Shown: piece by piece, positions 1 to 10,415 of the stretch
Numbering within the stretch: the first letter of the stretch is position 1
Layout of the letters: each line of letters starts with the position of its first letter
Assembly: GCF_016654005.1 (NCBI RefSeq)
Contig: NZ_JAEPWN010000003.1
Span: 62,001 to 126,000, forward strand
Length of the DNA: 64,000 nt
Reading direction: 5' to 3'
Origin: Brevundimonas nasdae
GTDB taxonomy: Bacteria; Pseudomonadota; Alphaproteobacteria; Caulobacterales; Caulobacteraceae
The notes under the pieces: generated by a model
Seen by the model: only the letters and a program-made list of their open reading frames with translations
Told to the model about the DNA's origin: nothing
The model's database searches: none
Made by a program: the position numbers and the translations under genes

Positions 1-315
1 GGTCAGGACGCCCGGCGTATTGGTGACGATGATGCCGCGCGCCACGGCGGCGTCCACGTCGATATTGTCCACGCCCGCGCCGAAGTTGGCGATCATCTTC
101 AACTGCTCGCCCGCGCCATTGATCAGGTCGGCGTCGATTTTATCGGTGATGGTGGGCACCAGAACCTGAGCGCGCTGGACGGCGGCCTCCAGCGCCGCGC
201 GGTTCATCGGCTGGTCCTTCAGGTTCAGCTCGGCGTCGAAAAGTTCGCGCATCCGCGTCTCGACCGCGTCCGGCAGGCGTCTGGTTAATACGACCTTAAG
301 CTTGGAGGCGGACAT
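1..315 (-). CDS. D-isomer-specific 2-hydroxyacid dehydrogenase, N-terminal part (cut by window edge)
   Basis: The first 105 codons are present; the gene runs off the left edge of the window. The translation begins MSASKLKVVLTRRLPDAVET and continues into the segment ANFGAGVDNIDVDAAVARGI, which is typical of the substrate-binding half of glyoxylate/hydroxypyruvate reductases and related D-2-hydroxyacid dehydrogenases. These enzymes reduce a 2-oxoacid to the D-2-hydroxyacid with NAD(P)H. The Rossmann core and the catalytic Arg, Glu and His lie outside the window, so substrate preference cannot be judged. A glyoxylate reductase or D-glycerate dehydrogenase role is most likely from the N-terminus. 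It is divergent from the SH3 gene starting 30 bases away. Confidence 0.85.
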   Translation of the reverse strand, partial: MSASKLKVVLTRRLPDAVETRMRELFDAELNLKDQPMNRAALEAAVQRAQVLVPTITDKIDADLINGAGEQLKMIANFGAGVDNIDVDAAVARGIIVTNTPGVLT

Positions 316-345
316 TGCAGGCCTTGGTTTGCGGGCGGCGATTTA

Positions 346-966
346 ATGGATCGAGGCCCGCGCGACGGGTCGTTCCATACAGTGTCTAGCAAAGCCGCCG
401 CCATCTTCCAAAGCTTCTGGCGCCGCATCGTCGTCGCCGGGGCTGTCATCGCCCTGTTCGGGGGTCTGGGCGTCCTGACCAGCGCCGGTCAGTCCATGCC
501 CGACGGCCGCCCCACGCCGACGGGGCTGGAGGTGCCGCGCTGGATTTCGCTGAAATCCTCACACGTCCGCGCGCGCCAGGGGCCGGGGCTGGACTATCCC
601 ATCCTGTGGGAATACCGCGCCGCCGGTCTGCCGGTTCAGGTCATCGCCGAAACGGCGGAATGGCGCAAGATCTGCGACCCGGACGGCGCCGTGGCCTGGA
701 TCCACCGCACTGTCTCGTCGGGCCGTCGTTCGGTGTTCAACACGACGGAAGAAGAGGTGCCGATCCGCTCGGGCCGCTCCGACACCGCCTCGGTGCGCGC
801 ACGCCTGTCGCCCCGCGCTCTGGTGTCGCTGGACGAGTGCGAGGACGGCTGGTGCCGGGTGAGGGCGCGACGGCTGGAGGGCTGGGTGGCGCAGCGCTCG
901 GTGTTCGGAACCCAGGAACGCGCCCTGTGCAACGCCAACCGTCCGGCTGGAACCGGACGCGGCTGA
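346..966 (+). CDS. Exported SH3-domain protein
   Basis: A 206-residue protein with one hydrophobic stretch at about residues 27-48, likely a signal peptide or N-terminal anchor, followed by two bacterial SH3 units. The first contains SSHVRARQGPGLDYPI near residue 70, and the second contains IRSGRSDTASVRARLSP near residue 140. SH3 units of this kind usually bind peptidoglycan or cell-wall peptides, so a periplasmic envelope role is inferred. The enzymatic partner, if any, is unknown. An in-frame GTG at 382 would give a more conventional short signal peptide and may be the true start. It precedes fabA on the same strand but has no obvious functional link to it. Confidence 0.75.
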   Translation: MDRGPRDGSFHTVSSKAAAIFQSFWRRIVVAGAVIALFGGLGVLTSAGQSMPDGRPTPTGLEVPRWISLKSSHVRARQGPGLDYPILWEYRAAGLPVQVIAETAEWRKICDPDGAVAWIHRTVSSGRRSVFNTTEEEVPIRSGRSDTASVRARLSPRALVSLDECEDGWCRVRARRLEGWVAQRSVFGTQERALCNANRPAGTGRG

Positions 967-1048
967 CCCCCGCCCTTAAGCCCCCCTGTTGAGCCAAACC
1001 GCGCGGTCGTGTAACCCGCGCTTTGATATTCTACGAAACGGAAGCGCC

Positions 1049-1585
1049 TTGACCCAGTCCCAATACCCCTCGTCCTTTGATCATGAGGCCCTGCTGGCCT
1101 CTGGCCGCGGCGAGCTGTTCGGTCCAGGCAACGCCCAGCTGCCCGCCCCGCCGATGCTGATGTTCGACCGGATCGTCACGATCAACTCGGACGGCGGCGA
1201 CCACGGCAAGGGCTATGTCGAGGCGGAACTCGACATCAATCCAGAGCTCTGGTTCTTCCAGTGCCACTTCATCGGCGACCCCGTGATGCCCGGCTGCCTG
1301 GGCCTGGACGCCATGTGGCAGCTGGTCGGCTTCTACCTGGGCTGGATCGGCGGACCGGGCCGCGGCCGCGCGCTGGGCGTCGGCGAGGTCAAGTTCACCG
1401 GCCAGGTGACGCCTGACGTCAAGAAGGTGGTCTACAAAATCCACCTGAAGCGGGTGATCAACCGCAAGCTGGTCATGGGCATCGCCGACGGCGTGTTGGA
1501 GGCCGATGGTCAGGTCATCTACACCTGCAACGACATGCGGGTCGGACTCTTTGGCGCCGCCAAAGACGAGCCGACGGCCGCCTAA
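1049..1585 (+). CDS. fabA: 3-hydroxydecanoyl-ACP dehydratase/isomerase FabA
   Basis: FabA dehydrates 3-hydroxyacyl-ACP and isomerises trans-2- to cis-3-decenoyl-ACP, the branch point to unsaturated fatty acids in the cytoplasm. The hot-dog fold segment [20 protein letters not shown] carries the expected catalytic His (about residue 73) and Asp (about 87). I chose the TTG at 1049, giving 178 residues beginning MTQSQYPSS, because it matches the usual family length and has a purine-rich GAAACGGAAG upstream. An upstream TTG at 989 would add 20 unconvincing residues. fabB follows after 63 bases, the classical fabA-fabB pair, which supports an anaerobic-type unsaturated fatty acid pathway. Confidence 0.95.
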   Translation: MTQSQYPSSFDHEALLASGRGELFGPGNAQLPAPPMLMFDRIVTINSDGGDHGKGYVEAELDINPELWFFQCHFIGDPVMPGCLGLDAMWQLVGFYLGWIGGPGRGRALGVGEVKFTGQVTPDVKKVVYKIHLKRVINRKLVMGIADGVLEADGQVIYTCNDMRVGLFGAAKDEPTAA

Positions 1586-1648
1586 GCGCCTATATACCGT
1601 CAGCAAGGCGGAAGACCCTCGGGTCGAGAAGCATCAGAAGGAAACACC

Positions 1649-2866
1649 ATGCGTCGTGTCGTCGTCACCGGCTTGGGCATCGTATCCTCCATCGGCCATG
1701 GCGCCGAAGAGGTCACCCAGTCGCTGCGCGAAGCCCGTTCGGGCGTCGTTCATGCAGCCGATCACGCCAAATACGGCTTCCGCAGCCAGGTCTGGGCGCC
1801 GCCCAAGATCGGCCCGTGGGAGGAACTGGTCGACCGTCGCGCCGCCCGCTTCCTGGCCAACGGCACGGCCTGGGCCCACATCGCCTTTGAAGAGGCGCTG
1901 AAGTCGTCGGGTCTGTCGGCGGATGAGATCAAGGACGACCGCATCGGCCTGATCGTCGGCGAGGGCGGCCCCTCGACCCAGGTCATCCTCCAGGCGGCCC
2001 AGACGACCATCGAAAAGGGCGCGCCCAAGCGCATCGGCCCGTTCGCGGTGCCGAAAGCCATGGCCTCGGGCCCGTCGGCGGTCCTGTCGACCTGGTTCCA
2101 GATGCGCGGCATCAACTATTCGATCAGCTCGGCCTGCGCGACCAGCGCCCACTGCATCGGCGCCGGGGTCGAACAGATCCAGTGGGGCAAGCAGGACGTG
2201 GTCTTCGCCGGCGGCTGCGAGGACATCGACTGGTCCATGTCCAACATGTTCGACGCCATGGGCGCCATGTCGTCGAACTTCAACGAGACGCCCTCGGTCG
2301 CCTCGCGCGCCTATGACGTCAACCGCGACGGCTTCGTCATCGCGGGCGGCGCGGGCATCGTGGTGCTGGAAGAATACGAGAGGGCCAAGGCGCGCGGCGC
2401 GACCATCTATGCCGAAGTCACCGGCTACGGCGCCAACGCCGACGGCTATGACATGGTCGCCCCCTCGGGCGAGGGCGCGCAGCGCTGCATGAAGATCGCG
2501 CTGGAGCAGGCCGGCAATCCGAAAATCGACTACCTGAACCCGCACGGCACCTCGACGCCGGTGGGCGATTCCAAGGAGATGGAGGCCGTGCGCGCCGTCT
2601 TCGGCGACAATCTGCCGATGATCTCCTCGACCAAGTCGCTGACGGGCCACTCGCTGGGCGCAGCGGGCGCGCAGGAAGCCATCTACTGCCTGCTGATGAT
2701 GCAGAACGGCTTTGCGTCGGAAAGCGCCCACATCGAAACCCTCGATCCGGCGTTCGAGGGCATGCCCATCCTGCGCAAGCGTCACGACGGCGAACTGACC
2801 CACGTCATGTCGAACAGCTTCGGCTTCGGCGGCACCAACGGCACGCTGATCCTGTCGAAGGTCTGA
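1649..2866 (+). CDS. fabB: 3-oxoacyl-ACP synthase I FabB
   Basis: The 405-residue condensing enzyme elongates cis-unsaturated acyl-ACP made by FabA. The thiolase-fold triad is intact: Cys163 in [10 protein letters not shown], His299 in [11 protein letters not shown] and His334 in [10 protein letters not shown], followed by the C-terminal [12 protein letters not shown] glycine loop. The ATG at 1649 has AGAAGGAA as a ribosome binding site. It is probably cotranscribed with fabA, and a strong hairpin terminator begins 19 bases after its stop. No fabI follows, although fabI often does in related genomes. Confidence 0.96.
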   Translation: MRRVVVTGLGIVSSIGHGAEEVTQSLREARSGVVHAADHAKYGFRSQVWAPPKIGPWEELVDRRAARFLANGTAWAHIAFEEALKSSGLSADEIKDDRIGLIVGEGGPSTQVILQAAQTTIEKGAPKRIGPFAVPKAMASGPSAVLSTWFQMRGINYSISSACATSAHCIGAGVEQIQWGKQDVVFAGGCEDIDWSMSNMFDAMGAMSSNFNETPSVASRAYDVNRDGFVIAGGAGIVVLEEYERAKARGATIYAEVTGYGANADGYDMVAPSGEGAQRCMKIALEQAGNPKIDYLNPHGTSTPVGDSKEMEAVRAVFGDNLPMISSTKSLTGHSLGAAGAQEAIYCLLMMQNGFASESAHIETLDPAFEGMPILRKRHDGELTHVMSNSFGFGGTNGTLILSKV

Positions 2867-2884
2867 GACCCGCCGTTCCGGCCC

Positions 2885-2924
2885 CGTCATCCTCGCCCCT
2901 GTGGCGAGGATGACGAAGTTTTTG
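2885..2924 (+). terminator. Rho-independent terminator after fabB
   Basis: A perfect 13-bp stem pairs 2885-2897 with 2903-2915 around a 5-base loop, and is followed by AAGTTTTTG. It ends the fabAB unit and separates it from the asd leader. The arm CGTCATCCTCG resembles the arms of the palindromic repeat near 26.1 kb, so this terminator may derive from a repeat family. Confidence 0.85.
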
Positions 2925-3060
2925 CGCGACGCACACGCCACAGCAACGCCTGCGCCCGATCATTCCCAGATTGCCTGTTTACACGACCGTTTCTCGCCCT
3001 TAGAGAGCGTCGCCGTGTCCATGCTCATGACCAAAACCATTACCTCGAAAACCACCTGCC

Positions 3061-4232
<1,172 letters not shown>

Positions 4233-4253
4233 TCCAGGTCGAACAGGCGGGGT

Positions 4254-4997
4254 TCAGTCGTAGCGCACGCCGCTGAGATAGAGCCCCGCCGAGGGGGCGA
4301 CGGGGCCGCACCGCGCGCGGTCCTTCGCTTCCAGCGCCGCCTTGAAATCATGGGCGCTCCAGCGGCCCAGGCCCACCTCGACCAGCGTCCCGGCCATCGA
4401 GCGGACCTGACGGTGCAGGAAACTGCGGGCCTGGAACACCAGATGCACCTCTTCGTCGAAGCGGCTGACACGGGCCACGTCCAGCGTCCTGACCGGCGAC
4501 CTGGACTGGCAGCCCACGTCGCGGAAGGTGGTGAAGTCGTGGTGGCCCACCAGCACCTGGGCCGCATGATGCATGGCCTCGGCGTCCAGCGTCTTCTTGA
4601 CGTGCCAGACGCGGTCACGCTCCAGCACCGGCTGGGGGCGGCGGTTCAGGATGCGGTACAGATAGCCCCGGCCCGTCGCCGAAAACCGGGCGTGCCACTC
4701 AGGATCGGGCGCATAGTCCGCCGCCAGAACGCAGACGTCCTGGCGCACCAGATGGGCGTTGATGGCGTTCAGCACCGTGGCGACCGGCCAGTCGCGGTCC
4801 AGATCGGCATGGATGACCTGGGCCGTGGCGTGGACCCCGGCGTCGGTTCGTCCCGCCGCTGCGATGCGGATGCGTTCGCCCGAAAAGGCCGCGATGGCGT
4901 CCTCGACCGCGCCCTGCACCGTCGGCTGGCCGTCCTGGGCCTGAAAACCATTGTAGGCCGTGCCGTCGTATTCCAGGGTCAGCTTGTAGCGCGGCAT
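4254..4997 (-). CDS. truA: tRNA pseudouridine(38-40) synthase TruA
   Basis: TruA isomerises uridines 38-40 in the anticodon arm of many tRNAs. The 247-residue length is typical. The nucleophilic Asp52 lies in AAAGRTDAGVHA, and the C-terminal region contains FLHRQVRSMAGTLVEVG, another conserved segment. Its ATG overlaps the fmt stop by one base (TGATG), so the two are translationally coupled. This fmt-truA order behind def is common in alphaproteobacteria. Confidence 0.96.
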   Translation of the reverse strand: MPRYKLTLEYDGTAYNGFQAQDGQPTVQGAVEDAIAAFSGERIRIAAAGRTDAGVHATAQVIHADLDRDWPVATVLNAINAHLVRQDVCVLAADYAPDPEWHARFSATGRGYLYRILNRRPQPVLERDRVWHVKKTLDAEAMHHAAQVLVGHHDFTTFRDVGCQSRSPVRTLDVARVSRFDEEVHLVFQARSFLHRQVRSMAGTLVEVGLGRWSAHDFKAALEAKDRARCGPVAPSAGLYLSGVRYD

Positions 4998-5926
4998 CAG
5001 CCGAGCACCGTCCCCGCAGGCAGGGGAAAGCCGCGCAGCATCTCATCCGCGCTTTGCGCCGCCTTGCCCTCGCGCTGAACGCGGATCAGACGCACCGCGC
5101 CGCTACCACAGGCCACGGTCAGGGCGTCGTCCAGCACCGCGCCCGGCGCCCCCGACCCATCCGCCAGCGTCGACAACAGGGCCTTGATGCGCACGGGGCC
5201 AGCCTCTGACGGGGCCTCGAACCAGGCGCCGGGGAAGGGCGACAGGCCGCGGATATGAGCGTCCACCTCGGCCGCCGGACGGGTCCAGTCGATGCGGGCC
5301 TCCGCCGGGGTGATCTTGCGCGCATAGGTGGCCTCGCCCGCCTGTTCGCTGGGCGTGACGCCGCCGCGCTCGATGGCGGCCAGGGCGCGGGGCCACAGGG
5401 CGGCGCCGACATGGGCCATGCGTTCGGACAGGCTGGCGGCCGTGTCGTCAGGGCGGATGTCCATCAGTTCGCTGAGCAGGATGGGGCCTTCGTCCAGCCC
5501 CTCGCCCATCTGCATGATCTGGACGCCGGTCTGGGCGTCACCGGCCATGATGGCGCGCTGGATGGGGGCGGCGCCCCGCCAGCGGGGCAGAAGCGAGCCA
5601 TGCAGGTTCAGGCAGCCCAGACGCGGCGCCTCCAGCACGGCGGGCTTCAGGATCTGGCCATAGGCGACGACGCAGGCCGCATCCAGGTCCAGGCTCTGGA
5701 AGGTGTCGATGGCGTCCTGGGCCTTCATGCTCTCGGGCGTGAAGACCGGCAGGCCCATGGTTTCGGCAAAGGCGTGGACCGGCGACGGCGTCAGCTTCTG
5801 ACCCCGGCCCTTGGGGCGCGGCGGCTGCGAATAGACGGCGACGATCTCGTGACCCGAAGCAATAAGCTCGGCCAGAGACGGCACGGCGAAATCGGGAGTT
5901 CCCATGAAGGCAAGGCGCATGGGCAC
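4997..5926 (-). CDS. fmt: Methionyl-tRNA formyltransferase
   Basis: Fmt transfers a formyl group from 10-formyltetrahydrofolate to initiator Met-tRNA. The 309-residue protein starts [20 protein letters not shown] (FMGTPDFA is the family hallmark) and contains [20 protein letters not shown], which carries the catalytic His and the SLLP loop. The C-terminal OB-like domain follows from about residue 205. It lies between truA (1-base overlap) and def, with which it forms the formyl-methionine cycle. A 62-bp palindromic element separates it from the small membrane gene upstream. Confidence 0.96.
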   Translation of the reverse strand: MPMRLAFMGTPDFAVPSLAELIASGHEIVAVYSQPPRPKGRGQKLTPSPVHAFAETMGLPVFTPESMKAQDAIDTFQSLDLDAACVVAYGQILKPAVLEAPRLGCLNLHGSLLPRWRGAAPIQRAIMAGDAQTGVQIMQMGEGLDEGPILLSELMDIRPDDTAASLSERMAHVGAALWPRALAAIERGGVTPSEQAGEATYARKITPAEARIDWTRPAAEVDAHIRGLSPFPGAWFEAPSEAGPVRIKALLSTLADGSGAPGAVLDDALTVACGSGAVRLIRVQREGKAAQSADEMLRGFPLPAGTVLG

Positions 5927-5932
5927 GCCTTT

Positions 5933-5994
5933 AGAGCATGATCGTTTCGGACGGAACCGTTACGCGGTTCAGGCCGGAGCGTGAATCATGCTCT
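5933..5994. repeat. Palindromic intergenic element with AGAGCATGAT ends
   Basis: A 62-bp element bounded by perfect 10-bp inverted ends (5933-5942 AGAGCATGAT and 5985-5994 ATCATGCTCT), with an internal imperfect hairpin around GGAACCG and CGGTTC. It fills the gap between fmt and the small membrane protein. The shape resembles the short dispersed palindromic repeats found in many alphaproteobacterial genomes. It could also terminate transcription or form an RNA processing site. Only one complete copy is visible in this window. Confidence 0.55.
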
Positions 5995-6017
5995 CTCTTA
6001 AATTTGGTTTGCGGCGC

Positions 6018-6251
6018 TTACTGCCAGCGGGTGAAGACGCCGCCGCCCTCATCCCATTCGCCGCCCGCGTCCAGCGCGTCGTCGAAATCCAACAGCCGAT
6101 CTAGCAGCAGGCCCGCGACCACGCCCAGCAGCGCGATCCCGGCGACGGTGGCCACACCCGCCACGCCGATCTTCTGGCTGCGCGTCAGGCGCCGACGGCC
6201 GTTGGTGTCAATGACGACGGAGGCGTTGCGGCGGGGCGTGCGGCGGCTCAT
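6018..6251 (-). CDS. Small single-pass membrane protein of unknown function
   Basis: A 77-residue protein with a basic N-terminus ([18 protein letters not shown]), one hydrophobic helix at about residues 29-49 ([20 protein letters not shown], rich in Ala, Gly and Val) and an acidic tail. The predicted topology is N-in, single pass. It starts inside the def stop (ATGA overlap of 4 bases), so it is probably translated together with def. I do not recognise a family. Its position between def and fmt suggests only shared expression. Confidence 0.6.
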   Translation of the reverse strand: MSRRTPRRNASVVIDTNGRRRLTRSQKIGVAGVATVAGIALLGVVAGLLLDRLLDFDDALDAGGEWDEGGGVFTRWQ

Positions 6252-6823
6252 GCGGCGATCCTGTCTCGGGCGGCCTTCTTGACCTTGGTCACGGCGCGCT
6301 CGCGCTTGAGCCGCGACAGATGGTCGATGAAGAGCACGCCGTTAAGGTGATCCATCTCGTGCTGGATGCAGACGGCGTAAAGACCTTCGGCCTCTTCCTC
6401 CACCTGTTCGCCAGCACGGTTCAGATAGCGAATACGGACGCGGGCGGGACGTTCCACCTTGTCGAAATATTCCGGGATCGACAGGCAGCCCTCTTCGTAG
6501 GTGTAGAGCTCGTCCGACGACCAGAGGATTTCAGGATTGGCGAAGAAACGCGGGTTCTTGCGCGCCTCGGCGTTCTCGGCGGCCTCTTCCTCGGTCTCGC
6601 AGACCACGCCGTCCTTGTCGCCCAGGTCCATGACGATGACCCGGTCCAGCGCGCCCACCTGAACGGCGGCCAGGCCGATGCCCGGCGCGTCGTACATGGT
6701 GTCCAGCATGTCGTCCATCAGGGTGCGGACGGCGTCGTCCACAGCCGCGACGGGCTTGGAGACCTGCTTCAGGATCGCCAGATCGGCGGCGTTATCAATG
6801 GTGAGGATGCGACGAATAGCCAT
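6248..6823 (-). CDS. def: Peptide deformylase
   Basis: Def removes the N-formyl group from nascent proteins. All three metal-site motifs are present: [20 protein letters not shown] and the HExxH-type [12 protein letters not shown]. The chosen ATG at 6823 gives 191 residues beginning [11 protein letters not shown]; an upstream extension to 6874 is unlikely. An acidic insertion between motifs 1 and 2, around [16 protein letters not shown], is somewhat longer than in E. coli Def. It is followed by the small membrane gene, fmt and truA on the same strand. Confidence 0.96.
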   Translation of the reverse strand: MAIRRILTIDNAADLAILKQVSKPVAAVDDAVRTLMDDMLDTMYDAPGIGLAAVQVGALDRVIVMDLGDKDGVVCETEEEAAENAEARKNPRFFANPEILWSSDELYTYEEGCLSIPEYFDKVERPARVRIRYLNRAGEQVEEEAEGLYAVCIQHEMDHLNGVLFIDHLSRLKRERAVTKVKKAARDRIAA

Positions 6824-6925
6824 GAGCGGGAGGTAAGCCCGCCCCATGAGAAGGTCAAGATTTCCGACCTGCACGGTCAGGTTTGTCGCGCCCCTATGGC
6901 CTGATCGCCGCAGTCGGCGCAGCCC

Positions 6926-7327
6926 TCACTCCTTGCCGGGCAGGGCGCGGGGTTTGCGGTTTTCGTCGATGGCGACATAGGTGAAGACGCCTTGCGTCAC
7001 CCGCACAGAGGCGACCTGCGGCTGACCGCGCGCCCTCTTCCAGGCCTCGACGCTGACGCGGATCGAGGTGCGACCTGCATGGATGACCTCGGCGTAGATG
7101 CTGACCTCGTCGCCGACCGAGACCGGTTGGTGGAAGACCATGCCGTCCAGCGCCACCGTGGCGCAACGTCCGCGCGCCAGCTCGAACGCCGGGGTCGCTC
7201 CCGCCAGGTCCATCTGGGCCAGCAGCCAGCCGCCGAAGATGTCACCCTCGGGGTTGGTGTCCGCCGGCATGGCGACGATGCGGCCGACGGGCTGGGTTTC
7301 GGGCGGATAGGCGGGCGTGTCGGACAT
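6926..7327 (-). CDS. Acyl-CoA thioesterase, YciA/hot-dog family
   Basis: A 133-residue single hot-dog domain protein. The motif ADTNPEGDIFGGWLLAQMDLAG is cut here to its core: GDIFGGWLLAQMDLAG carries the conserved Asp of the YciA family, and HQPVSVGDEVSIYAEV follows. These enzymes hydrolyse acyl-CoA to free acid and CoA in the cytoplasm. I start it at ATG 7327 (MSDTPAYPP); the long upstream extension on this strand reads through the neighbouring gene and is not credible. It follows the 187-residue hypothetical gene by 35 bases on the same strand. Confidence 0.88.
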   Translation of the reverse strand: MSDTPAYPPETQPVGRIVAMPADTNPEGDIFGGWLLAQMDLAGATPAFELARGRCATVALDGMVFHQPVSVGDEVSIYAEVIHAGRTSIRVSVEAWKRARGQPQVASVRVTQGVFTYVAIDENRKPRALPGKE

Positions 7328-7362
7328 GGGAGAAAGCTCTGGCGTTCGGGGAGGCGCTGTTC

Positions 7363-7926
7363 CTACGCCTCGGAAACGGGCTTGTCGCGTCTGGCGCGAG
7401 GTTTCCGGGGGACGGACAGGCTCAACTGCGAGCTTCGGATGGCCCTGGCGTCCTGAAGGGCGCGCCACGCCCCGCCAAGCTCCATCGCCATCAACAGGTG
7501 TTCCTGGGTCAAGACGCCCCGGCGGGCGCGGCGCAACTCGGCGACGTCGTTCAGCAGGCGCGAGGCCTCGCGCACGTCCGCCCGATCCGACCGAGCCCCG
7601 AGGTCTTGAAGCCGCGCAAACCGCCAACCCTGTTCGGGCGGATGCTCCAGCGCCAGGGCGAACCGCGCCTCGGGTGCCAGATGCGCGCCGAGGAACCGCC
7701 ACTCCGTCTCGTTCGGCGCGCGGCGGTAGTGGCCCGGCTGGTCCGGCAGGCCGTTTGAAGCATAGACCTCAAGCGCTGCGGCTTCGATCTCATCCAGAGC
7801 CAGGGCCAGACCATCGGGCTCCGTCGCCTCGACGGCTTCGGGGCGGGTGAAGGGATCGTGATCCGCTTCCTGATCCTTGGCGCGCCTGCCGCCCGTCAGG
7901 CCGGAAAACAGGTCGCGCCAGGCCAT
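7363..7926 (-). CDS. Hypothetical protein in the polysaccharide gene group
   Basis: A 187-residue soluble protein starting MAWRDLFSGLTGGRRAKDQE, with no signal peptide or membrane helix. It is rich in Ala, Arg and Glu and looks largely helical, with a basic tail (SVPRKPRARRDKP). I do not recognise a domain. It begins 4 bases after the stop of the Wza-like lipoprotein gene, so it is very probably in the same transcript as wza, the glycosyltransferase and kdsD. A role linked to polysaccharide export is a guess from position only. Confidence 0.65.
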   Translation of the reverse strand: MAWRDLFSGLTGGRRAKDQEADHDPFTRPEAVEATEPDGLALALDEIEAAALEVYASNGLPDQPGHYRRAPNETEWRFLGAHLAPEARFALALEHPPEQGWRFARLQDLGARSDRADVREASRLLNDVAELRRARRGVLTQEHLLMAMELGGAWRALQDARAIRSSQLSLSVPRKPRARRDKPVSEA

Positions 7927-7930
7927 GGGA

Positions 7931-9091
7931 TCAGTTGTTGTTCAGGGTGCTGGTGACCGAGATGTCATAGACGACCCGGGTCATGCTCTGAACGACTTCG
8001 AAGAATTTCCGCATCTCGGCGGCGCCCGCCAGGGGCACATAGACCACGTCCTCCGGCATCACCTGCATATTGGTGGCGGCGAAGACATTGGCGGCGTCGG
8101 CGAAGTTCAACTCATAGACCACCGGCACGCCTCGCGGCGTCGCGGGTTGATTGATCCCCAGTGCCTGAGCGACTTCCGGCCGCTCGAAGCGAAAGACCAT
8201 GACCCGCCGCGCGTTGGCGGCGTTGGTGTTCAGACCGCCGACCTTGGACATGGCCCCGGTCAGGGTCATGGGACCGGCGGGCATGTCCACCTGGGCCACG
8301 GCGTTCAGGGCGCCGAAGGTGGAGAAACGGCGCGGCTTGTACTGGACATTGATCACGTCGCCGCGCTGCAGGCGGACGTTTTCACCGAACTCGGTCGTCA
8401 CGGCCGACAGGGGGGCGGTATAGGTCTGACCTGCGCGCTGGATCGAGATGGTCAGGTCGTCGGTGGAACGCGCCGAACCGCCTGCGGCGGCGATGACGTC
8501 CAGAATCCGGTCGCGGTTGACGCCGACCGGCACGCGGCCCGGCTGGCGAACGTCGCCCAGCACATTGACGCTGTTGGAGACATTGCCCGCAATAGCGACC
8601 ATGACCTGCGGATTGGCGACCTTGCCGACCAGCGCGCGGCGGATCGCGGCGGCGGCCTGGGTCGAGGTCAGACCCTGGACATGAATCTGCCCGGCGAAGG
8701 GAATGGAGATCGAACCACTGCGATCCACGACCGCGCCCGGCAGGGCCTGGCTTCCACCCTCGATGCTGGCTGAGCGGCTATTGCTGCTCCCGCCGCCGCC
8801 GAACAAGGAACCCGACGGGTCGTAGATCGACACGGCCAGGGTGTCGCCCTCGCCGATGATGTCGACGGGCTGTTCGCTGGAGGCCGTCGCCAGGGTGCCG
8901 AAGAACTGCGGCGGGACATGTTTGATCCGCTCGGTCACTTCATAGGTCAGGGGCACCAGGGCGTAGCTGCCCAGGGCCTGAGCCGTCGTGGCGCCGGAAT
9001 CGATGGAGGCGCCGGAAGGCCCGTCGCGCGGAAGCGTCGAGCAGCCGCCCAGAATGGCGACGATGGCAAGCGGCAGAATGGTGCGCGTCAT
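7931..9091 (-). CDS. Polysaccharide export outer-membrane lipoprotein, Wza family
   Basis: A 386-residue protein with a lipoprotein signal (MTRTILPLAIVAILGGCSTL; lipobox LGGC, acylated Cys17). A polysaccharide-export domain follows at about residues 75-160 (GEGDTLAVSIYDPSG-like segment), then SLBB-type repeats (NVLGDVRQPGRVPVG; NVLVY-like LQRGDVINVQYKP) and the C-terminal VVYVPLAGAAEMRKFFE region. Family members form the outer-membrane channel for capsule or exopolysaccharide. Neighbours are a GT4 glycosyltransferase and kdsD upstream, consistent with surface polysaccharide synthesis. No inner-membrane Wzc/Wzx/Wzy or ABC exporter is in the window. Confidence 0.9.
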   Translation of the reverse strand: MTRTILPLAIVAILGGCSTLPRDGPSGASIDSGATTAQALGSYALVPLTYEVTERIKHVPPQFFGTLATASSEQPVDIIGEGDTLAVSIYDPSGSLFGGGGSSNSRSASIEGGSQALPGAVVDRSGSISIPFAGQIHVQGLTSTQAAAAIRRALVGKVANPQVMVAIAGNVSNSVNVLGDVRQPGRVPVGVNRDRILDVIAAAGGSARSTDDLTISIQRAGQTYTAPLSAVTTEFGENVRLQRGDVINVQYKPRRFSTFGALNAVAQVDMPAGPMTLTGAMSKVGGLNTNAANARRVMVFRFERPEVAQALGINQPATPRGVPVVYELNFADAANVFAATNMQVMPEDVVYVPLAGAAEMRKFFEVVQSMTRVVYDISVTSTLNNN

Positions 9092-9121
9092 GAAGCTGAA
9101 AAGCCCTCGTTCGCGGATTGA

Positions 9122-10405
9122 TTACAAGTCTTTGCCCGTGCTCGCCAGAGGCGAAACGGGTTCCAGACCGATAGCCTCGGCCACGATCTGGAAATGTGCC
9201 GGCCAGGTCGGGGCCGAATATCTGGACGGGGAAGGCGGCGGGACGGAGGCGGCCTGTTGGATCGCGTTCAGCCAGCCCAGTCCATCCAGCGGATCAATCA
9301 TCAGTGCGTGGGGCGTCAGTTCACGATGCGGCGGAATGTCCGAGGCGATCAGCGGCAGGCCCATGGCGCAGGCCTCGACGGCAGGCAGATCGAACCCCTC
9401 GACCGACGAGGGCGCCAGAACCGCCTGCGCCCCGCGCATCAGCCGCGCCAGAACCACGTCCGACAGATTGGCGGCCTGATGCACGACCCCGCGCAGATTG
9501 GGCGAACGCTGCAGATGATCCAGAACCGCCTCATTCTCCCAGCCGTAACGCCCGACCAGGACCAGCGACGGCGTCTGGCCGCCCATCCGCTCCTCAAGTC
9601 TGCGCCACAGGGTCAGCAGCAGAGCCAGGTTCTTGCGCGCCTCGATGGTGCCGACATGGACGAAATAGGGTCGAGACGCCTGTATGGCCTCGCCCGCGAC
9701 AAAGACGGGCTCCAGGCCCAGGTGCGCGACGTGAATCGGCGGCTGGGGCAAACCCTCTCGCGACGCAAAGGCCCGCAGTTCATCACCGGTGTATGCCGAG
9801 TTGACGATCACACGGCTGGCGTAGCGTAGCGTGTTGGTGACCCGGGCATAGTGTTTGTCGCCATCGCCCGGGCGGCAGAACTCGGGGTGGGTGATCGGAA
9901 TCAGGTCGTGGATCAGGATCACCCGCTCGACGCCGGCGGCCTCCAACTCCTGCAATGCGGTCGATTCATGCAGGGTGGTGTGGCCGACGCTCAGATACAG
10001 GTCGGCATCCGGCAGACGCTGCGCGTGGTTGGAGCGGAAGAACTGTTTCAGCACCCGGGTCTTGTCGGCGGGCTTTTCAGGCGCGGGCGCAGGCGGTTCG
10101 CCGATGACCGAGGCGGCGGGGCGGGCCAACGCCGTCAAGGCCTGCAGCAAACGGGCTTCGTGCGCCAGGTCAGCGGGAGTGCTGACCGCGCCGTTCCAGC
10201 GCGCCCGCAGATCGACGACGAAACGCCGGAACCAGTCGCCGTCGACGGTGACCAGCCGGTTCTTGCGCCCCCGCACGGGAATGGTCGTCACGTCAGGACG
10301 CGACAACAACCATTCGGCATAGGCCAGACAGACCCGGTCCACCCCGGTGGGGGCGGAGCGGTCGGCCCGGCTCATCAACCGGCTGGCGTCGTAGAGGATT
10401 CTCAT
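9122..10405 (-). CDS. GT4-family glycosyltransferase
   Basis: A 427-residue glycosyltransferase with GT-B fold features: N-terminal RILYDASRLMSRADRSAPTG and the C-terminal donor-binding domain with HVGTIEARKNLALLL and the E-x7-E motif in SSVEGFDLPAVEACAMGLPL. The sugar donor and acceptor cannot be read from sequence. It most likely adds a residue to the polysaccharide exported through the adjacent Wza-like lipoprotein (30 bases downstream). The ATG at 10405 is preferred; a GTG two codons earlier (10411) is also possible. kdsD lies 10 bases upstream. Confidence 0.88.
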   Translation of the reverse strand: MRILYDASRLMSRADRSAPTGVDRVCLAYAEWLLSRPDVTTIPVRGRKNRLVTVDGDWFRRFVVDLRARWNGAVSTPADLAHEARLLQALTALARPAASVIGEPPAPAPEKPADKTRVLKQFFRSNHAQRLPDADLYLSVGHTTLHESTALQELEAAGVERVILIHDLIPITHPEFCRPGDGDKHYARVTNTLRYASRVIVNSAYTGDELRAFASREGLPQPPIHVAHLGLEPVFVAGEAIQASRPYFVHVGTIEARKNLALLLTLWRRLEERMGGQTPSLVLVGRYGWENEAVLDHLQRSPNLRGVVHQAANLSDVVLARLMRGAQAVLAPSSVEGFDLPAVEACAMGLPLIASDIPPHRELTPHALMIDPLDGLGWLNAIQQAASVPPPSPSRYSAPTWPAHFQIVAEAIGLEPVSPLASTGKDL

Positions 10406-10415
10406 GGTCACGCGG

